Origin: Actinoplanes missouriensis 431
Lineage (GTDB): Bacteria; Actinomycetota; Actinomycetes; Mycobacteriales; Micromonosporaceae
Assembly: GCF_000284295.1 (NCBI RefSeq)
Contig: NC_017093.1
Span: forward strand, 682,001 to 746,000
DNA: 64,000 bases
Direction of reading: 5' to 3'
Below are positions 54,425 to 63,913 of this stretch, piece by piece. Within the stretch, counting starts at the first letter, position 1. Every line of letters starts with the position of its first letter. A program made the translations under genes and the position numbers. The notes beneath the pieces were generated by a model that was given only the letters and a program-made list of their open reading frames with translations, did not search any database and had not been told where the DNA came from.

Positions 54425-55531
54425 CTACAGCCTGTTGACCAGCTTGGGATGGTCGGACAGGTACGCCTCGGCCTTGCCCTTGACGAGCGCCTTGAGGAAC
54501 CCGGTGCCCTCGGGCTTGAGCTGTTCACCGAGGTACCTGCCGCCGCTGGAGACGCCCGCGCCGGGCAGGTCGACCAGGGTGATCTTCGCCGGGGTCAGGT
54601 CGCGGAGCGCGTACGCGTACTCGAAAGGCGTACGCCCACCCACGTAGACGAGCGACTCGCCGACCGCCTCGATCACCTCGCGCAGCTTCTCCGGTTCCTG
54701 TACGTCCTGGGAGAGCGCCTTGGTGAGGATCGCGCTGACCATCTGCCGCTGGTGCCGCTGCCGGTCGTAGTCGCCGTTGGGCAGGCCGTACCGCTGGCGG
54801 GCGTAGTCGGTCGCCTGCCAGCCGACCAGGTGCCGCTTGCCGGGCTGGTAGACCATCTGCGGTCCGGTGTGGTCACCGCCGCCGGGGGCGATCGGCCGGT
54901 TGGTGCCGTCCGGCTTGTGGTGCCGCGACTTCACCTTCTGGTCGATGGTCATGTCGATGCCGCCGAGCGCGTCGACGAGCTTGGAGAGGCCGGCGAAGGT
55001 GAGCACGGCGCCGGCCTGGAACTCCTTGATCCCGGTGTAGTCACTCAGGGATCGGGTCAGCAGTTCGTACCCCTGCTGTGTGCTCTTCTTGGTCTTCTCC
55101 CCGGGAATGCGGGAGCCCCGGCTCATCGCCTCGGTGAGTTTGTAGCGGCCGCCGGAGAAGCCCGACTTCTTGTAGGCGGGCATGTCGACGCGCAGGTCGC
55201 GGGGGAGCGAGTAGAGGTATGCGGAGTCCAGCCCGGCGTCGACGTGCAGCAGCATCACGGTGTCGGCGTGCGGTTCCCAGCCGGGGATGCTCACCCGGGT
55301 GTCGACGCCGACGAGCACCAGATCGAGCGGGCCCTTGATGTCCGCGCCCGGTGACGCGGACGGCGTCGCCTCCACACTGGGCGAGGGCACGGCCAGGGAC
55401 GCAGCCGCCGAGCTGGATGGCGCCGCCGTCTCGGTCGAGCTGCGATTCATCGCGATGGCGACGCCGACGCCGGCGAGCAACGCGACGACCGCACCGGCGA
55501 TCACCGCCCAGGTGATCTTGCTGTTCCGCAT
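54425..55531 (-). CDS. LytR-CpsA-Psr (LCP) family cell-wall polymer ligase
   Basis: 368 residues from ATG 55531. One N-terminal membrane helix (8-28), a Ser/Ala/Pro linker, then the LCP domain outside the membrane: LVLVGVDTRVSIPGWEPHADTVMLLHVD, YSLPRDLRVDMP, LVDALGGIDMTID and ARQRYGLPNGDYDRQRHQRQ with catalytic Arg residues. LCP enzymes join teichoic or arabinogalactan-like polymers to peptidoglycan. A perfect palindrome spans the start codon. Probably cotranscribed with the M1 gene. Confidence 0.94.
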   Translation of the reverse strand: MRNSKITWAVIAGAVVALLAGVGVAIAMNRSSTETAAPSSSAAASLAVPSPSVEATPSASPGADIKGPLDLVLVGVDTRVSIPGWEPHADTVMLLHVDAGLDSAYLYSLPRDLRVDMPAYKKSGFSGGRYKLTEAMSRGSRIPGEKTKKSTQQGYELLTRSLSDYTGIKEFQAGAVLTFAGLSKLVDALGGIDMTIDQKVKSRHHKPDGTNRPIAPGGGDHTGPQMVYQPGKRHLVGWQATDYARQRYGLPNGDYDRQRHQRQMVSAILTKALSQDVQEPEKLREVIEAVGESLVYVGGRTPFEYAYALRDLTPAKITLVDLPGAGVSSGGRYLGEQLKPEGTGFLKALVKGKAEAYLSDHPKLVNRL

Positions 55532-55541
55532 AGCGGAACAG
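55521..55541. repeat. 21-bp perfect palindrome over the LCP start codon
   Basis: CTGTTCCGC, ATA, GCGGAACAG. The start codon (complement 55529-55531) lies at its centre; either an operator or an RNA hairpin. Confidence 0.85.
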
Positions 55542-55679
55542 TAAAGGACATCGTTGTGGCGCTCAATGCCCGTACATCTCCCGTTCGCTGAAAAAGTCCT
55601 TGCGATATCCAAGATCGCAAGTACGCTGGCTCGGCGTTCCGCCGATCCCCGGCGATCGCGACGGGGAGGTCCCTCCACT

Positions 55680-57470
55680 ATGAACTCTTCCAGCCGGCGC
55701 GCTCTTGCCGGCATCACCACCGCGGGCCTGCTGGCCGGTCTCGGCGTCGCCGGGATCACGAGTCCCGCGCAGGCCGCAGCCGCCGCGCCGGTCCGCCTGG
55801 TGGTGGGTCTCAAGGCCGGAGAAGAGGTCAGCGCCGCGCTGCCCACTCTCTCCGGCTTCGGTCTCGGCGACGCCGAGGCGAGCGGCAGCAGCGTCCTGCG
55901 CGACGCGCTCGCCGAGGTACGGGCGAAGACGCTCGACGTGCCGGCCGCGAAGGCGACCGCACTGATCGCGGCGCTGAAGCTCGACCCCAAGGTCTCCTAT
56001 GTCCAGGTGGACCCCGCGGTCGAGGCGTTCGCCGTGACGCCGAACGACCCGATCTACAAGAACCAGAAAGAGCTGGGCCAGATCAAGGTGCCGGACGCGT
56101 GGGCCACCACGCGCGGCGGTGCGATCAAGGTCGCCGTCGTGGACACCGGCGTGACGCCGGCCGGCGACCTGTCCGGCAAGGTCCTGCGCGGCTACGACTT
56201 CGTCAACCGGGACACCAGCGCGACCGACGACTACGGCCACGGCACCACCGTGGCGTCGCTGATCGCGGCGAAGACGAACAACGGCGCCGGCATGGCAGGT
56301 GTCTGCGCGCAGTGCCAGATCCTCCCGGTGAAGGTCCTGAACTGGGAGGGCAAGGGCGACACGTCCGACGTCGCTGCCGGGATCATCTACGCGGCCAAGC
56401 AGAACGCGAAGATCATCAACCTCTCGCTCGGCGGCTCGGAGCCGTCACCGGTCCTGCAGGACGCGATCGCCTACGCGAACGGCCGGGGCGCGCTGGTCGT
56501 GGCGTCCGCCGGCAACGAGAACAGCAGCAGGAAGAACTATCCGGCGGCGTACGCGGACGTGCTGTCCGTCGGCGCCACCGACACCCGGACCGGCGGCACG
56601 GCCCGCGCCAAGTTCTCCAGCTACGGCGCGAGCTGGGTGGATGTGGCGGCACCCGGTTACACCGCGGGCATGCTGACCGACGGCAGCTACTGCTGGGTCG
56701 GTCTCTCCGACTGCACCGGCAAGGACTACATCATCCGGGGTACGTCCTTCTCCGCTCCACTGGTCTCCGGCGTGGCCGCGCTCGTCGCCTCGAAGAACCC
56801 GAGGTACAGCGGGTGGGGCCTGTCGAACGCGATCACCAGCTCGACCCGCAAGATCGGCGGCTGGGTGAAGTACGGCCTGGTCGACGCGAAGGCCGCGCTG
56901 ACCCGGGGCACCGACACCGCGAAGCCGTCGGCGACCACCACGAGCCCGGGCGGGGGTGCGAAGCTGCGGGGCAGCGCCGCGATCACCCCGGTCGGACTGA
57001 AGGACACCGGCGGTTCCGGCATCCGCAACGTCGACCTCTACGTCAACGGCAAGTGGCACAGCTGGGACTACGTCGCCCCGTTCGCGCCGAAGCTCAACAC
57101 GAAGAAGTACAACGGCGCGGTCAAGGTGCAGCTGCGGCTGACCGACAAGGCCGGCAACATCACCTGGCTGGGCGCGCGCACCGTGGTGGCGGACAACACC
57201 CCGCCCAAGGTGTCGATCACCAAGGCGCCGAAGAACAAGGCCCGGGTGAAGGGCACGGTCACCGTCTCGGTCAAGGCCAATGACAAGTACGGGGTGAGCA
57301 AGGTCCAGCTGCTCGTCAACGGCAAGGTGGTGGCGACCGACGCGAAGGCCGGTTACAAGCTGTCCTTCAAGGTGGCGAAGCAGAAGCGGACGATGAAGGT
57401 CGTGGTGCGCGCGTACGACAAGGCGGGCAACGTGACGAAGCTGGCGACGCGTACCTATTACCGTCGCTGA
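55680..57470 (+). CDS. secreted subtilisin-like serine protease (S8)
   Basis: 596 residues from ATG 55680 with GGGGAGGT upstream. Signal peptide 1-36, then an inhibitor I9-like propeptide (about 37-118). Catalytic triad: Asp155 (VVDTGV), His187 (DYGHGTT), Ser356 (GTSFSAP). After about 395 come two Ig-like repeats (IRNVDLYVNGKW, then VSKVQLLVNGKVV), each about 90 residues and very Lys-rich at the end. Likely exported and wall-associated. Divergent from the LCP gene. Confidence 0.95.
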   Translation: MNSSSRRALAGITTAGLLAGLGVAGITSPAQAAAAAPVRLVVGLKAGEEVSAALPTLSGFGLGDAEASGSSVLRDALAEVRAKTLDVPAAKATALIAALKLDPKVSYVQVDPAVEAFAVTPNDPIYKNQKELGQIKVPDAWATTRGGAIKVAVVDTGVTPAGDLSGKVLRGYDFVNRDTSATDDYGHGTTVASLIAAKTNNGAGMAGVCAQCQILPVKVLNWEGKGDTSDVAAGIIYAAKQNAKIINLSLGGSEPSPVLQDAIAYANGRGALVVASAGNENSSRKNYPAAYADVLSVGATDTRTGGTARAKFSSYGASWVDVAAPGYTAGMLTDGSYCWVGLSDCTGKDYIIRGTSFSAPLVSGVAALVASKNPRYSGWGLSNAITSSTRKIGGWVKYGLVDAKAALTRGTDTAKPSATTTSPGGGAKLRGSAAITPVGLKDTGGSGIRNVDLYVNGKWHSWDYVAPFAPKLNTKKYNGAVKVQLRLTDKAGNITWLGARTVVADNTPPKVSITKAPKNKARVKGTVTVSVKANDKYGVSKVQLLVNGKVVATDAKAGYKLSFKVAKQKRTMKVVVRAYDKAGNVTKLATRTYYRR

Positions 57471-57481
57471 CAGTGGTGCTG

Positions 57482-57515
57482 GTCGCGGCGTAGGGGGAGG
57501 CCCCTCCGCCGCGAC
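57482..57515 (+). terminator. terminator after the subtilase gene
   Basis: GTCGCGGCG paired with CGCCGCGAC, with inner GGGG/CCCC pairing. Confidence 0.7.
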
Positions 57516-57525
57516 ACGCCGCCGG

Positions 57526-57531
57526 TAAACT
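57526..57531 (+). promoter_or_regulatory. leaderless -10 element of guaA
   Basis: TAAACT, 6 nt before GTG 57538; no ribosome site. Confidence 0.55.
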
Positions 57532-57537
57532 CGCCGG

Positions 57538-59085
57538 GTGAGTACCCCGCGTCCCGTCCTCGTCGTCGACTTCGGCGCCCAGTACGCCCAGCTGATCGCC
57601 CGCCGGGTCCGTGAGGCCCGCGTCTACTCCGAGATCGTCCCGCACTCGATGCCGGTGGCCGAGATGCTGGCGAAGAACCCCGCCGCGATCATCCTCTCCG
57701 GCGGCCCGTCCAGCGTCTACGAGCCGGGCGCGCCGGTTCTCGACGCCGGCCTCTTCGCGTCCGACGTCCCGGTCTTCGGCATCTGCTACGGCTTCCAGGC
57801 GATGGCCCAGGCTCTCGGTGGCACGGTGGCACACACCGGTTCCCGGGAGTACGGGCGGACCCTCCTCGCCGCACAGGGCGGCACCCTGCTCCGCGACCTG
57901 CCGGCCGACCTGCCGGTCTGGATGAGCCACGGCGACAGCGTGGCGGTCGCCCCGGAGGGCTTCGCGGTCACCGCGTCGACCCCGGGCGCGCCGGTCGCGG
58001 CGTTCGAGGATCTGACCGCCAAGCGGGCCGGTGTGCAGTTCCACCCCGAGGTGGCGCACACCGAGCAGGGCCAGGAGATGCTCAAGCGCTTCCTGTACGA
58101 CATCGCCGGCATCGAGCCGACCTGGACGCCCGGCAACATCATCGACGACCAGGTCGCCCTGATCCGTGAGCAGGTCGGCGACAAGCAGGTCATCTGCGGC
58201 CTCTCCGGCGGCGTCGACTCGGCGGTCGCCGCGGCGCTCGTCCATAAGGCGATCGGTGACCAGCTCACCTGCGTCTTCGTCGACCACGGTCTGCTGCGGG
58301 CGGGCGAGCGCGAGCAGGTGGAGAAGGACTACGTCGCCGCCACCGGCATCCGGCTCGTCGTGGTCGACGCCGAGGAGCAGTTCCTCGGCCACCTCGCCGG
58401 CGTCACCGACCCGGAGCAGAAGCGCAAGATCATCGGCCGCGAGTTCATCCGCACGTTCGAGGCGGCGGCCCGCGACCTGGACGCCGAGCGGCACATCGAG
58501 TTCCTGGTGCAGGGCACCCTCTATCCGGACGTGGTGGAGTCCGGCGGCGGCACCGGCACGGCGAACATCAAGTCGCACCACAACGTCGGCGGCCTTCCGG
58601 ACGACCTGCAGTTCGCGCTGATCGAGCCGCTGCGCACGCTCTTCAAGGACGAGGTCCGCGCGCTCGGCGCCGAGCTCGGCCTGCCCGAGGCGATGGTGCA
58701 GCGGCACCCGTTCCCGGGTCCCGGCCTGGCGATCCGGATCATCGGTGCGGTGGACCGGGACCGGCTGGACATCCTGCGTCAGGCCGACCTGATCGCCCGC
58801 GAGGAGCTGACCTCGGCGGGGCTGGACCGCGACGTCTGGCAGTTCCCGGTGGTGCTGCTCGCCGACGTGCGCAGCGTCGGGGTTCAGGGCGACGGACGCA
58901 CCTACGGTCACCCGGTGGTGCTGCGGCCGGTCTCCAGCGAGGACGCCATGACCGCCGACTGGTCCCGCTTGCCGTACGACGTGATCGCCACGATCTCGAA
59001 CCGGATCACCAACGAGGTCCGGGAGGTCAACCGAGTGGTTCTGGACGTCACGAGCAAGCCGCCGGGCACCATCGAGTGGGAGTGA
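57538..59085 (+). CDS. guaA: GMP synthase (glutamine-hydrolysing)
   Basis: 515 residues. Amidates XMP to GMP. N-terminal class I glutaminase with Cys nucleophile in [13 protein letters not shown] and [13 protein letters not shown]-pyrophosphatase P-loop [16 protein letters not shown]-terminal dimer domain [15 protein letters not shown] to the conserved PPGTIEWE end. Full length, single gene, closing the GMP pathway with guaB. Confidence 0.98.
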   Translation: MSTPRPVLVVDFGAQYAQLIARRVREARVYSEIVPHSMPVAEMLAKNPAAIILSGGPSSVYEPGAPVLDAGLFASDVPVFGICYGFQAMAQALGGTVAHTGSREYGRTLLAAQGGTLLRDLPADLPVWMSHGDSVAVAPEGFAVTASTPGAPVAAFEDLTAKRAGVQFHPEVAHTEQGQEMLKRFLYDIAGIEPTWTPGNIIDDQVALIREQVGDKQVICGLSGGVDSAVAAALVHKAIGDQLTCVFVDHGLLRAGEREQVEKDYVAATGIRLVVVDAEEQFLGHLAGVTDPEQKRKIIGREFIRTFEAAARDLDAERHIEFLVQGTLYPDVVESGGGTGTANIKSHHNVGGLPDDLQFALIEPLRTLFKDEVRALGAELGLPEAMVQRHPFPGPGLAIRIIGAVDRDRLDILRQADLIAREELTSAGLDRDVWQFPVVLLADVRSVGVQGDGRTYGHPVVLRPVSSEDAMTADWSRLPYDVIATISNRITNEVREVNRVVLDVTSKPPGTIEWE

Positions 59086-59106
59086 CTCCCTGTAGTGGAT
59101 CAATTG

Positions 59107-59132
59107 CTCAGGGCGGGTAAAACCGCCCTGAG
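59107..59132 (+). terminator. terminator after guaA
   Basis: CTCAGGGCGG, GTAAAA, CCGCCCTGAG: perfect 10-bp stem. Confidence 0.85.
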
Positions 59133-59215
59133 CTGCGGTTACTCACCGCTATCCCACTGTCGTGAAGTTGACAGAAGTTCTTGAGAGGTAACATATTCCG
59201 GGCAGAATGCCGCCC

Positions 59216-60163
59216 GTGACCCCCGCACTGGAACCGCTCCGCAGGATCGCCGCCTACGCCGTCGCGCATGACGACGCGGGCCGCGTTCTCCTGGTCCGGG
59301 CCTCGTCCAAATCCGGCACTCCCGGAGTCTGGTCGCTGCCCGGCGGCGCCGTCGACCACGGCGAAGATCCCAATCACACCGTCGTCCGTGAGACCGCGGC
59401 GGAGACCGGACTCTCGGTCGCCGTCACCGGGTTGCACGACGTCCTCGCCGACATGCGGTCGATGCCGCATCGCGGCGTCACCATCCACACCGACCGCCTG
59501 ATCTACGAGGTGTCGGTGCGTGGCGGCAACCTGATCGACCGGGTCGGGCACCCCACCGACCTGGCCCGGTGGCACACGCTCGAAGAGGCGGCCGGGCTGA
59601 AACTGCGGCAGTTCACCGCGGCCGCGCTCGGGCTGCCCGCCGCCTCCGCCGACCTGCGGCCCGAGGAAGCGCCGGTCTTCCCCTCGTTCTATGCCTACGA
59701 GGGGCCGGACGGACTGCACCGGGCGCAGCGCTTCGCGGCGTACGCGATCGCCACCGACCCGTACGAGAACCTCCTGCTCACCCGCATCTCGCCGGGATAT
59801 CCGGGCGCCGGCTGCTGGCACCTGCCCGGCGGCGGCACCGATTACGGCGAGCAGCCGGGACCGGCCCTGATCCGGGAGCTGGTCGAGGAGACCGGACAGG
59901 CGGGCCGGATCGTCGAGCTGCTCGGGGTGGCGAGCCACCGGGACGCCGCCTCGCTCGGCCCGGAGGGATACCCGATCGACTGGCACGGTGTCCGGGCGTT
60001 CTACCGGGTCGTCGTCGACCACCCCACCGAGGTGACCATCCACGACGTGGGCGGCTCGACCGACGAGGCACGGTGGATGCCGCTCAAGGAGGTCGCCGAA
60101 CTCGCCGCCGACCAGCTGACCGAGGTGACAGCGGACGCGCTGCGGACGGCGCGGCTAATCTAG
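59216..60163 (+). CDS. double Nudix hydrolase 1
   Basis: 315 residues from GTG 59216 (CAGAAT lies 7 nt upstream; an in-frame ATG at 59207 is less likely). Two Nudix domains. Domain 1 box GGAVDHGEDPNHTVVRETAAETGLS has Ala where the first Glu of REUXEE should be; domain 2 box GGGTDYGEQPGPALIRELVEETGQAG is intact. About half the residues recur between the two halves. Hydrolyses nucleotide-diphosphate-type substrates; exact substrate unknown. Immediately followed by a paralog. Confidence 0.9.
   Translation: MTPALEPLRRIAAYAVAHDDAGRVLLVRASSKSGTPGVWSLPGGAVDHGEDPNHTVVRETAAETGLSVAVTGLHDVLADMRSMPHRGVTIHTDRLIYEVSVRGGNLIDRVGHPTDLARWHTLEEAAGLKLRQFTAAALGLPAASADLRPEEAPVFPSFYAYEGPDGLHRAQRFAAYAIATDPYENLLLTRISPGYPGAGCWHLPGGGTDYGEQPGPALIRELVEETGQAGRIVELLGVASHRDAASLGPEGYPIDWHGVRAFYRVVVDHPTEVTIHDVGGSTDEARWMPLKEVAELAADQLTEVTADALRTARLI
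60156..60161 (+). promoter_or_regulatory. leaderless -10 element of second double-Nudix gene
   Basis: TAATCT, 7 nt before GTG 60169. It overlaps the last codons and stop of the previous gene. Confidence 0.55.
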
Positions 60164-60168
60164 GCTCG

Positions 60169-61062
60169 GTGAAGATCAATAGACGGGCGGCGGCGTACGG
60201 CGTCTGCCGCGACACCGGCGGCCGGGTGCTGCTGACCCGGGGCTCGGACTCGGCGGCGTTCCCCGGTGTCTGGTCGCTCCCCGGGGGCGGCATCGATCAC
60301 GGCGAGCACCCGGACGACACGATCGTCCGGGAGTTCGCCGAGGAGACCGGCCTTTCGGTACGCGTGACCGGGGTGCGCGCCGCCACCGCCGACCTGATCG
60401 TGCTGCCCGACGACACGGTCGAGCACACCGACCGCATCCTCTACGACGTCGAGATGATCGGCGGCGACCTGCGCGACGAGGCGGACGGCACCAGCGACCT
60501 GGCCGAGTGGGTGTCGCCGGCCGACGTCGCGACGCGGCCGCTGCTGCCGTTCACGGCGAGTGTCCTGGGAGTCCCCTTCGAGACCCCGGCGGTGCCGGTG
60601 CCCGAGGTTCCGGCGGAGCGGCCGCCCGGACCGGTGCAGCGCTTCGGGGCGTACGCCCTGGCGAGCGACCCGGCCGGCCGGATCCTGCTGACCCGGATCG
60701 CCGACGGCTACCCGGGCGGGGGACGCTGGCACCTGCCCGGCGGCGGCACCGACTTCGGCGAGACACCGGACCAGGCGCTCGCCCGCGAGCTCGTCGAGGA
60801 GACCTCCCAGCACGGTCGCGTCGTCAGCCTCCTGGGCGTTTCCCACAGGTACGACCCCGCGGCGCTCGGCCCCGAGGGCGTGCCCCTCGACTGGCACGTG
60901 ATCCGGGTGTTCTACGAGGTCACGGTCGATGATCCGACCCCGGCGGCGGTCACCGAGGAGGCCGGCGGATCCACTTCCGAGGCCGGCTGGTTCACCCGCG
61001 CGGAGCTCGCGAGGCTGCCCCTTACCGAGCTGTCCCGGGAGGCGTTGGCCCGGAAGGGCTAA
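60169..61062 (+). CDS. double Nudix hydrolase 2
   Basis: 297 residues. Paralog of the preceding gene. Domain 1 box GGGIDHGEHPDDTIVREFAEETGLSV is intact; domain 2 box GGGTDFGETPDQALARELVEETSQHG has Ser for the final Gly. So the weaker domain is the second here and the first in the neighbour. No signal or membrane segment. Substrate unknown. Confidence 0.9.
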   Translation: MKINRRAAAYGVCRDTGGRVLLTRGSDSAAFPGVWSLPGGGIDHGEHPDDTIVREFAEETGLSVRVTGVRAATADLIVLPDDTVEHTDRILYDVEMIGGDLRDEADGTSDLAEWVSPADVATRPLLPFTASVLGVPFETPAVPVPEVPAERPPGPVQRFGAYALASDPAGRILLTRIADGYPGGGRWHLPGGGTDFGETPDQALARELVEETSQHGRVVSLLGVSHRYDPAALGPEGVPLDWHVIRVFYEVTVDDPTPAAVTEEAGGSTSEAGWFTRAELARLPLTELSREALARKG

Positions 61063-61220
61063 AATCGGGATCGTAAGGCCGAGGATGAATGAAATTCGCG
61101 GACGCCGGCGTTGTACATGAGGATCATGCGCCTCTCGCCAAGGCAGTCCGGGTTGTGCGAAGGTGTAACCCGCATTTCGCCGGACACCGGCGGAACAACC
61201 GAACTCCATGGAGGAAGCAC

Positions 61221-62165
61221 GTGCCGAGTTCCCCTTGGCGCCGGCGTCGAACGACGGATAGTCCCCGTCCCGCTGGGCGTCGTTGGGCTGGCCGGCTGCG
61301 CCGCGGCGGGAGTCTAGCGCGGCAGGCCCTGATGGTTCGGGTGGGCCGCCGCTCCGGTGACACCGGCCGGGCCGCGACCGCGACCCGCGCCGAGGTGCTC
61401 TACACCCCGTCCGAGCCGGTGCGCACCCTGGTGGTTCCGGTGCCCGTCCCGGTCGCCGAGCCGGAGACGGACTCGATCTCGCTGCTTCCCGGCGAGCACA
61501 CCATCTCCCGCAAGGCCAGCTTCGCGCTGGTCAACGCGTGCACCCTGGCCAGCCTGGGCCTCGGTCTGCTGGCGATCTTCCTGGCCATGGACGGCGACGT
61601 CCGGATCGCGGCCGCCTGCCTGGTGGCCTGCGTCGGTTTCGACGGCCTGGACGGCGCGCTCGCCCGCAAGCTGGGCGTCTCCAGCCCGTTCGGCGCGCAG
61701 ATGGACTCGCTGGCCGACATGTGCAGTTTCGGTCTCGCCGCGCCGGTCGTGGTCTACGCCTCACTCGCCGACTCGGTCCCACCGGCCGCCGCCGCGATCG
61801 CCTGCGCGTTCGTCGCGGGCTGTGCCGCGATCCGTCTGGCACGTTTCAACGTCTCGCCGAAGGACGGCCGGTTCTTCAGCGGCGTCCCCACCACGATGGC
61901 CGCCGCGGTGCTGGCGCTCACCGTGCTGATCGGGCTCGACGACCTGCCCGGCATCGCCCTGCTCGGTGGGGTGACGATGCTCGCCTTCGCGATGGTGTCC
62001 AGCTTCCCCTACGCCAAACTGGCCCGGATCCTGAAGCTTCCGCCGTGGCTCCTGCTGCTGCCGGTGGTGGGCGCGCTGATCGACCCGCGGATGGCGTTCG
62101 TGCTGATCGTGGCGACCTACCTGGCCAGCGGCCCGGTCCTCTGGATGCGCGCCAAGCGCGTCTGA
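61221..62165 (+). CDS. pssA: CDP-diacylglycerol-serine O-phosphatidyltransferase
   Basis: 314 residues from GTG 61221 with GGAGG upstream. An Arg-rich N-terminal extension of about 100 residues precedes the CDP-alcohol phosphotransferase domain (motif DGLDGALARKLGVSSPFGAQMDSLAD, about residues 150-175) and seven or so membrane helices. Makes phosphatidylserine, which the psd product across the terminator decarboxylates. A long upstream frame starting at 61089 is not preferred. Confidence 0.93.
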   Translation: MPSSPWRRRRTTDSPRPAGRRWAGRLRRGGSLARQALMVRVGRRSGDTGRAATATRAEVLYTPSEPVRTLVVPVPVPVAEPETDSISLLPGEHTISRKASFALVNACTLASLGLGLLAIFLAMDGDVRIAAACLVACVGFDGLDGALARKLGVSSPFGAQMDSLADMCSFGLAAPVVVYASLADSVPPAAAAIACAFVAGCAAIRLARFNVSPKDGRFFSGVPTTMAAAVLALTVLIGLDDLPGIALLGGVTMLAFAMVSSFPYAKLARILKLPPWLLLLPVVGALIDPRMAFVLIVATYLASGPVLWMRAKRV

Positions 62166-62209
62166 CCAGCCCACCCGGTCGCCGCTTCGGGCGGCCGATG
62201 TTCTACGGC

Positions 62210-62243
62210 GAAGGCCGCCTCCCCGACCCGGGAGGCGGCCTTC
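62210..62243. terminator. bidirectional terminator between pssA and psd
   Basis: GAAGGCCGCCTCCC, CGACCC loop, GGGAGGCGGCCTTC: perfect 14-bp stem. Confidence 0.88.
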
Positions 62244-62255
62244 GTCATGAGTGGA

Positions 62256-63500
62256 TCACTTCCAGCGGGCGATCACCGTGGCGCCACCGACCACGCGCTC
62301 ACCGACGTTGACCAGCGCCTCGGCCTTGTCGGCCGGCAGGTAGACGTCGGTGCGCGAGCCGAACCGGATCAGTCCGTACCGCTCGCCGCGGGCCAGCAGC
62401 GTGCCGACCGGCGCGCGCTGCACGATGCGGCGGGCGATCAGACCGGTCCGCTGGACCACCGCGACCGTGCCGTGGTCGGTGTCGAGCACCGTGTACGCGG
62501 CCACGTTGTGCTCGGCCGCGGCGGTCATGGCGTTCGCGTAACCGCCCTCCTCGACGAAGTAGTCGGCGACCCGGCCGGCCACCGGCGAGCGGTTCACGTG
62601 CACATCAAAAACGGACAGGAAGACCGCGATGCGGAGGAACTCGCCGGGTCCGAACCGCTCGTCGTGCATCCGCTCGACGGAGAGCACCTTGCCGTCCGCC
62701 GAGGCGACAACGGCGGACGGGTCGGTCGGCCCGTCGCGCTCCGGGTCACGGAAGAACGCGGCGACCGGCGCGGCGGCGAGCGCCGGGATCAGCCACAGCT
62801 TCGACTTCGGGCGGGCGCGGCGGGCGAGCGCGGCCAGGCCGAGCGCGATGCCGGCGGCGGCGACGCCGTTGGAGTCGATGTGCATCGTCCGGGTGACCGG
62901 GACGCTCGACGTGCGGTAGGCAGGCGCGAGAGCCGCGGCGGTCGACACGTCGGCCGGCGAGAACCGGAACTTGTGGACCCGCAGCGGCGGCTGGTTGCGG
63001 ACCACCAGGTCGGAGCCGACACCGAAGAGCGCGCCCTGACGGAAGAGCTCGGCGGCGGCGCCACCGGTGCGGCCCGGCGTGGCAGGTGTGGCGACCGACA
63101 GCACGCCACCGTCGGCGAGGTGCTTGCCGAGCCGGTCGAGCAGGACGCGGGTCTCCTCGGCCGTGCCGGTGACCGGCTCGGCGACGATCACGACGTCGGC
63201 GGGCTGCGCCTCGTCCAGAGATTCGACGATCTTCACCCGTTCGGCGACCCAGCTGCCCAGGCCGGTGATGTGTCCGCGCAGCAGATCGGCGCTGCTGTGC
63301 TCACCGGGGACGAGGGTCAGGGTGTCGCCGGGGAGCAGAGCCTCGACGGCCGCGGCGACCACCGCGGAGGCATGGTCGGCACCCACCAGCAGCGCGGACG
63401 TCGCCGCGTTCTGGCGGGCGAACTCGGCGGTCAGGGTACGGGCGGCCCGGGCACCCACACCGGTTACGGGCGTGGTGGACACGGCGGGATACGGGGTCAT
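62256..63500 (-). CDS. psd: methyltransferase-like domain fused to phosphatidylserine decarboxylase
   Basis: 414 residues from ATG 63500, with TATGCT 6 nt upstream. Residues about 20-190 look like a SAM-methyltransferase-type Rossmann domain (ATSALLVGADHASAVVAAAVEALLPGD, then ADVVIVAEPV) but without a clear SAM-binding GxGxG. The C-terminal 200 residues are a phosphatidylserine decarboxylase: FFRDPERD, FDVHVNRSPVAG, and the autocleavage GS in LIRFGSRTDVYLP, which gives the pyruvoyl group. Makes phosphatidylethanolamine. The fusion is the odd feature. Confidence 0.88.
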   Translation of the reverse strand: MTPYPAVSTTPVTGVGARAARTLTAEFARQNAATSALLVGADHASAVVAAAVEALLPGDTLTLVPGEHSSADLLRGHITGLGSWVAERVKIVESLDEAQPADVVIVAEPVTGTAEETRVLLDRLGKHLADGGVLSVATPATPGRTGGAAAELFRQGALFGVGSDLVVRNQPPLRVHKFRFSPADVSTAAALAPAYRTSSVPVTRTMHIDSNGVAAAGIALGLAALARRARPKSKLWLIPALAAAPVAAFFRDPERDGPTDPSAVVASADGKVLSVERMHDERFGPGEFLRIAVFLSVFDVHVNRSPVAGRVADYFVEEGGYANAMTAAAEHNVAAYTVLDTDHGTVAVVQRTGLIARRIVQRAPVGTLLARGERYGLIRFGSRTDVYLPADKAEALVNVGERVVGGATVIARWK

Positions 63501-63506
63501 CCAGCG

Positions 63507-63512
63507 AGCATA
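63507..63512 (-). promoter_or_regulatory. leaderless -10 element of psd
   Basis: TATGCT on the minus strand, 6 nt before ATG 63500. Confidence 0.5.
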
Positions 63513-63561
63513 TTGCCCCGCCCAACCGATGTTTCCCGGTGGGCGGGGCTCTGGCACTTCC

Positions 63562-63594
63562 GGTCAGTCCCGGTGGTTGGTCAGTCCCGGTGGT
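63562..63594. repeat. 17-bp tandem duplication at a gene end
   Basis: GGTCAGTCCCGGTGGT occurs at 63562-63577 and 63579-63594. It spans the stop of the small membrane protein gene, so the same His-Arg-Asp-stop end is present twice. Confidence 0.85.
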
Positions 63595-63913
63595 GCTGTT
63601 CCTTGGTGAACCGGGTGGCCGGGTCGTCGAGCAGCTCCTGCACGATCGAGGCGTGCATCTCCGGGGGCAGGTCGCCGGGGGTCTCGATCCGGGCCTCGGC
63701 GGCCACCGGCGCCGGGGCCGGCTCGTCACGCCGGCCGGAGCGGATGGCGCCGAGCAGGCCGATCACCCCGAAGAAGATCAGACCGGCCGCGACGATCCAG
63801 CCGACGGCGGGCAGATGAACCGTGATCACCCGGGAGATCGCCCACCAGACCGCGATGCCCAAGAAGATCAGGCCGAACGTCAGGGAGACGCCGTCCATGC
63901 GGTGCGCCTTCAT
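63581..63913 (-). CDS. small membrane protein
   Basis: 110 residues, AGG upstream of ATG 63913. Two membrane helices (about 9-28 and 36-56), then a cytoplasmic tail rich in Pro/Ala/Glu and ending HHRD. Start overlaps the upstream stop (ATGA), so the two genes are coupled. Function unknown. Confidence 0.75.
   Translation of the reverse strand: MKAHRMDGVSLTFGLIFLGIAVWWAISRVITVHLPAVGWIVAAGLIFFGVIGLLGAIRSGRRDEPAPAPVAAEARIETPGDLPPEMHASIVQELLDDPATRFTKEQHHRD

Noticed and set aside
61089-61220. 44-codon extension of pssA
   Set aside because: No membrane or catalytic feature; GGAGG precedes GTG 61221 instead.
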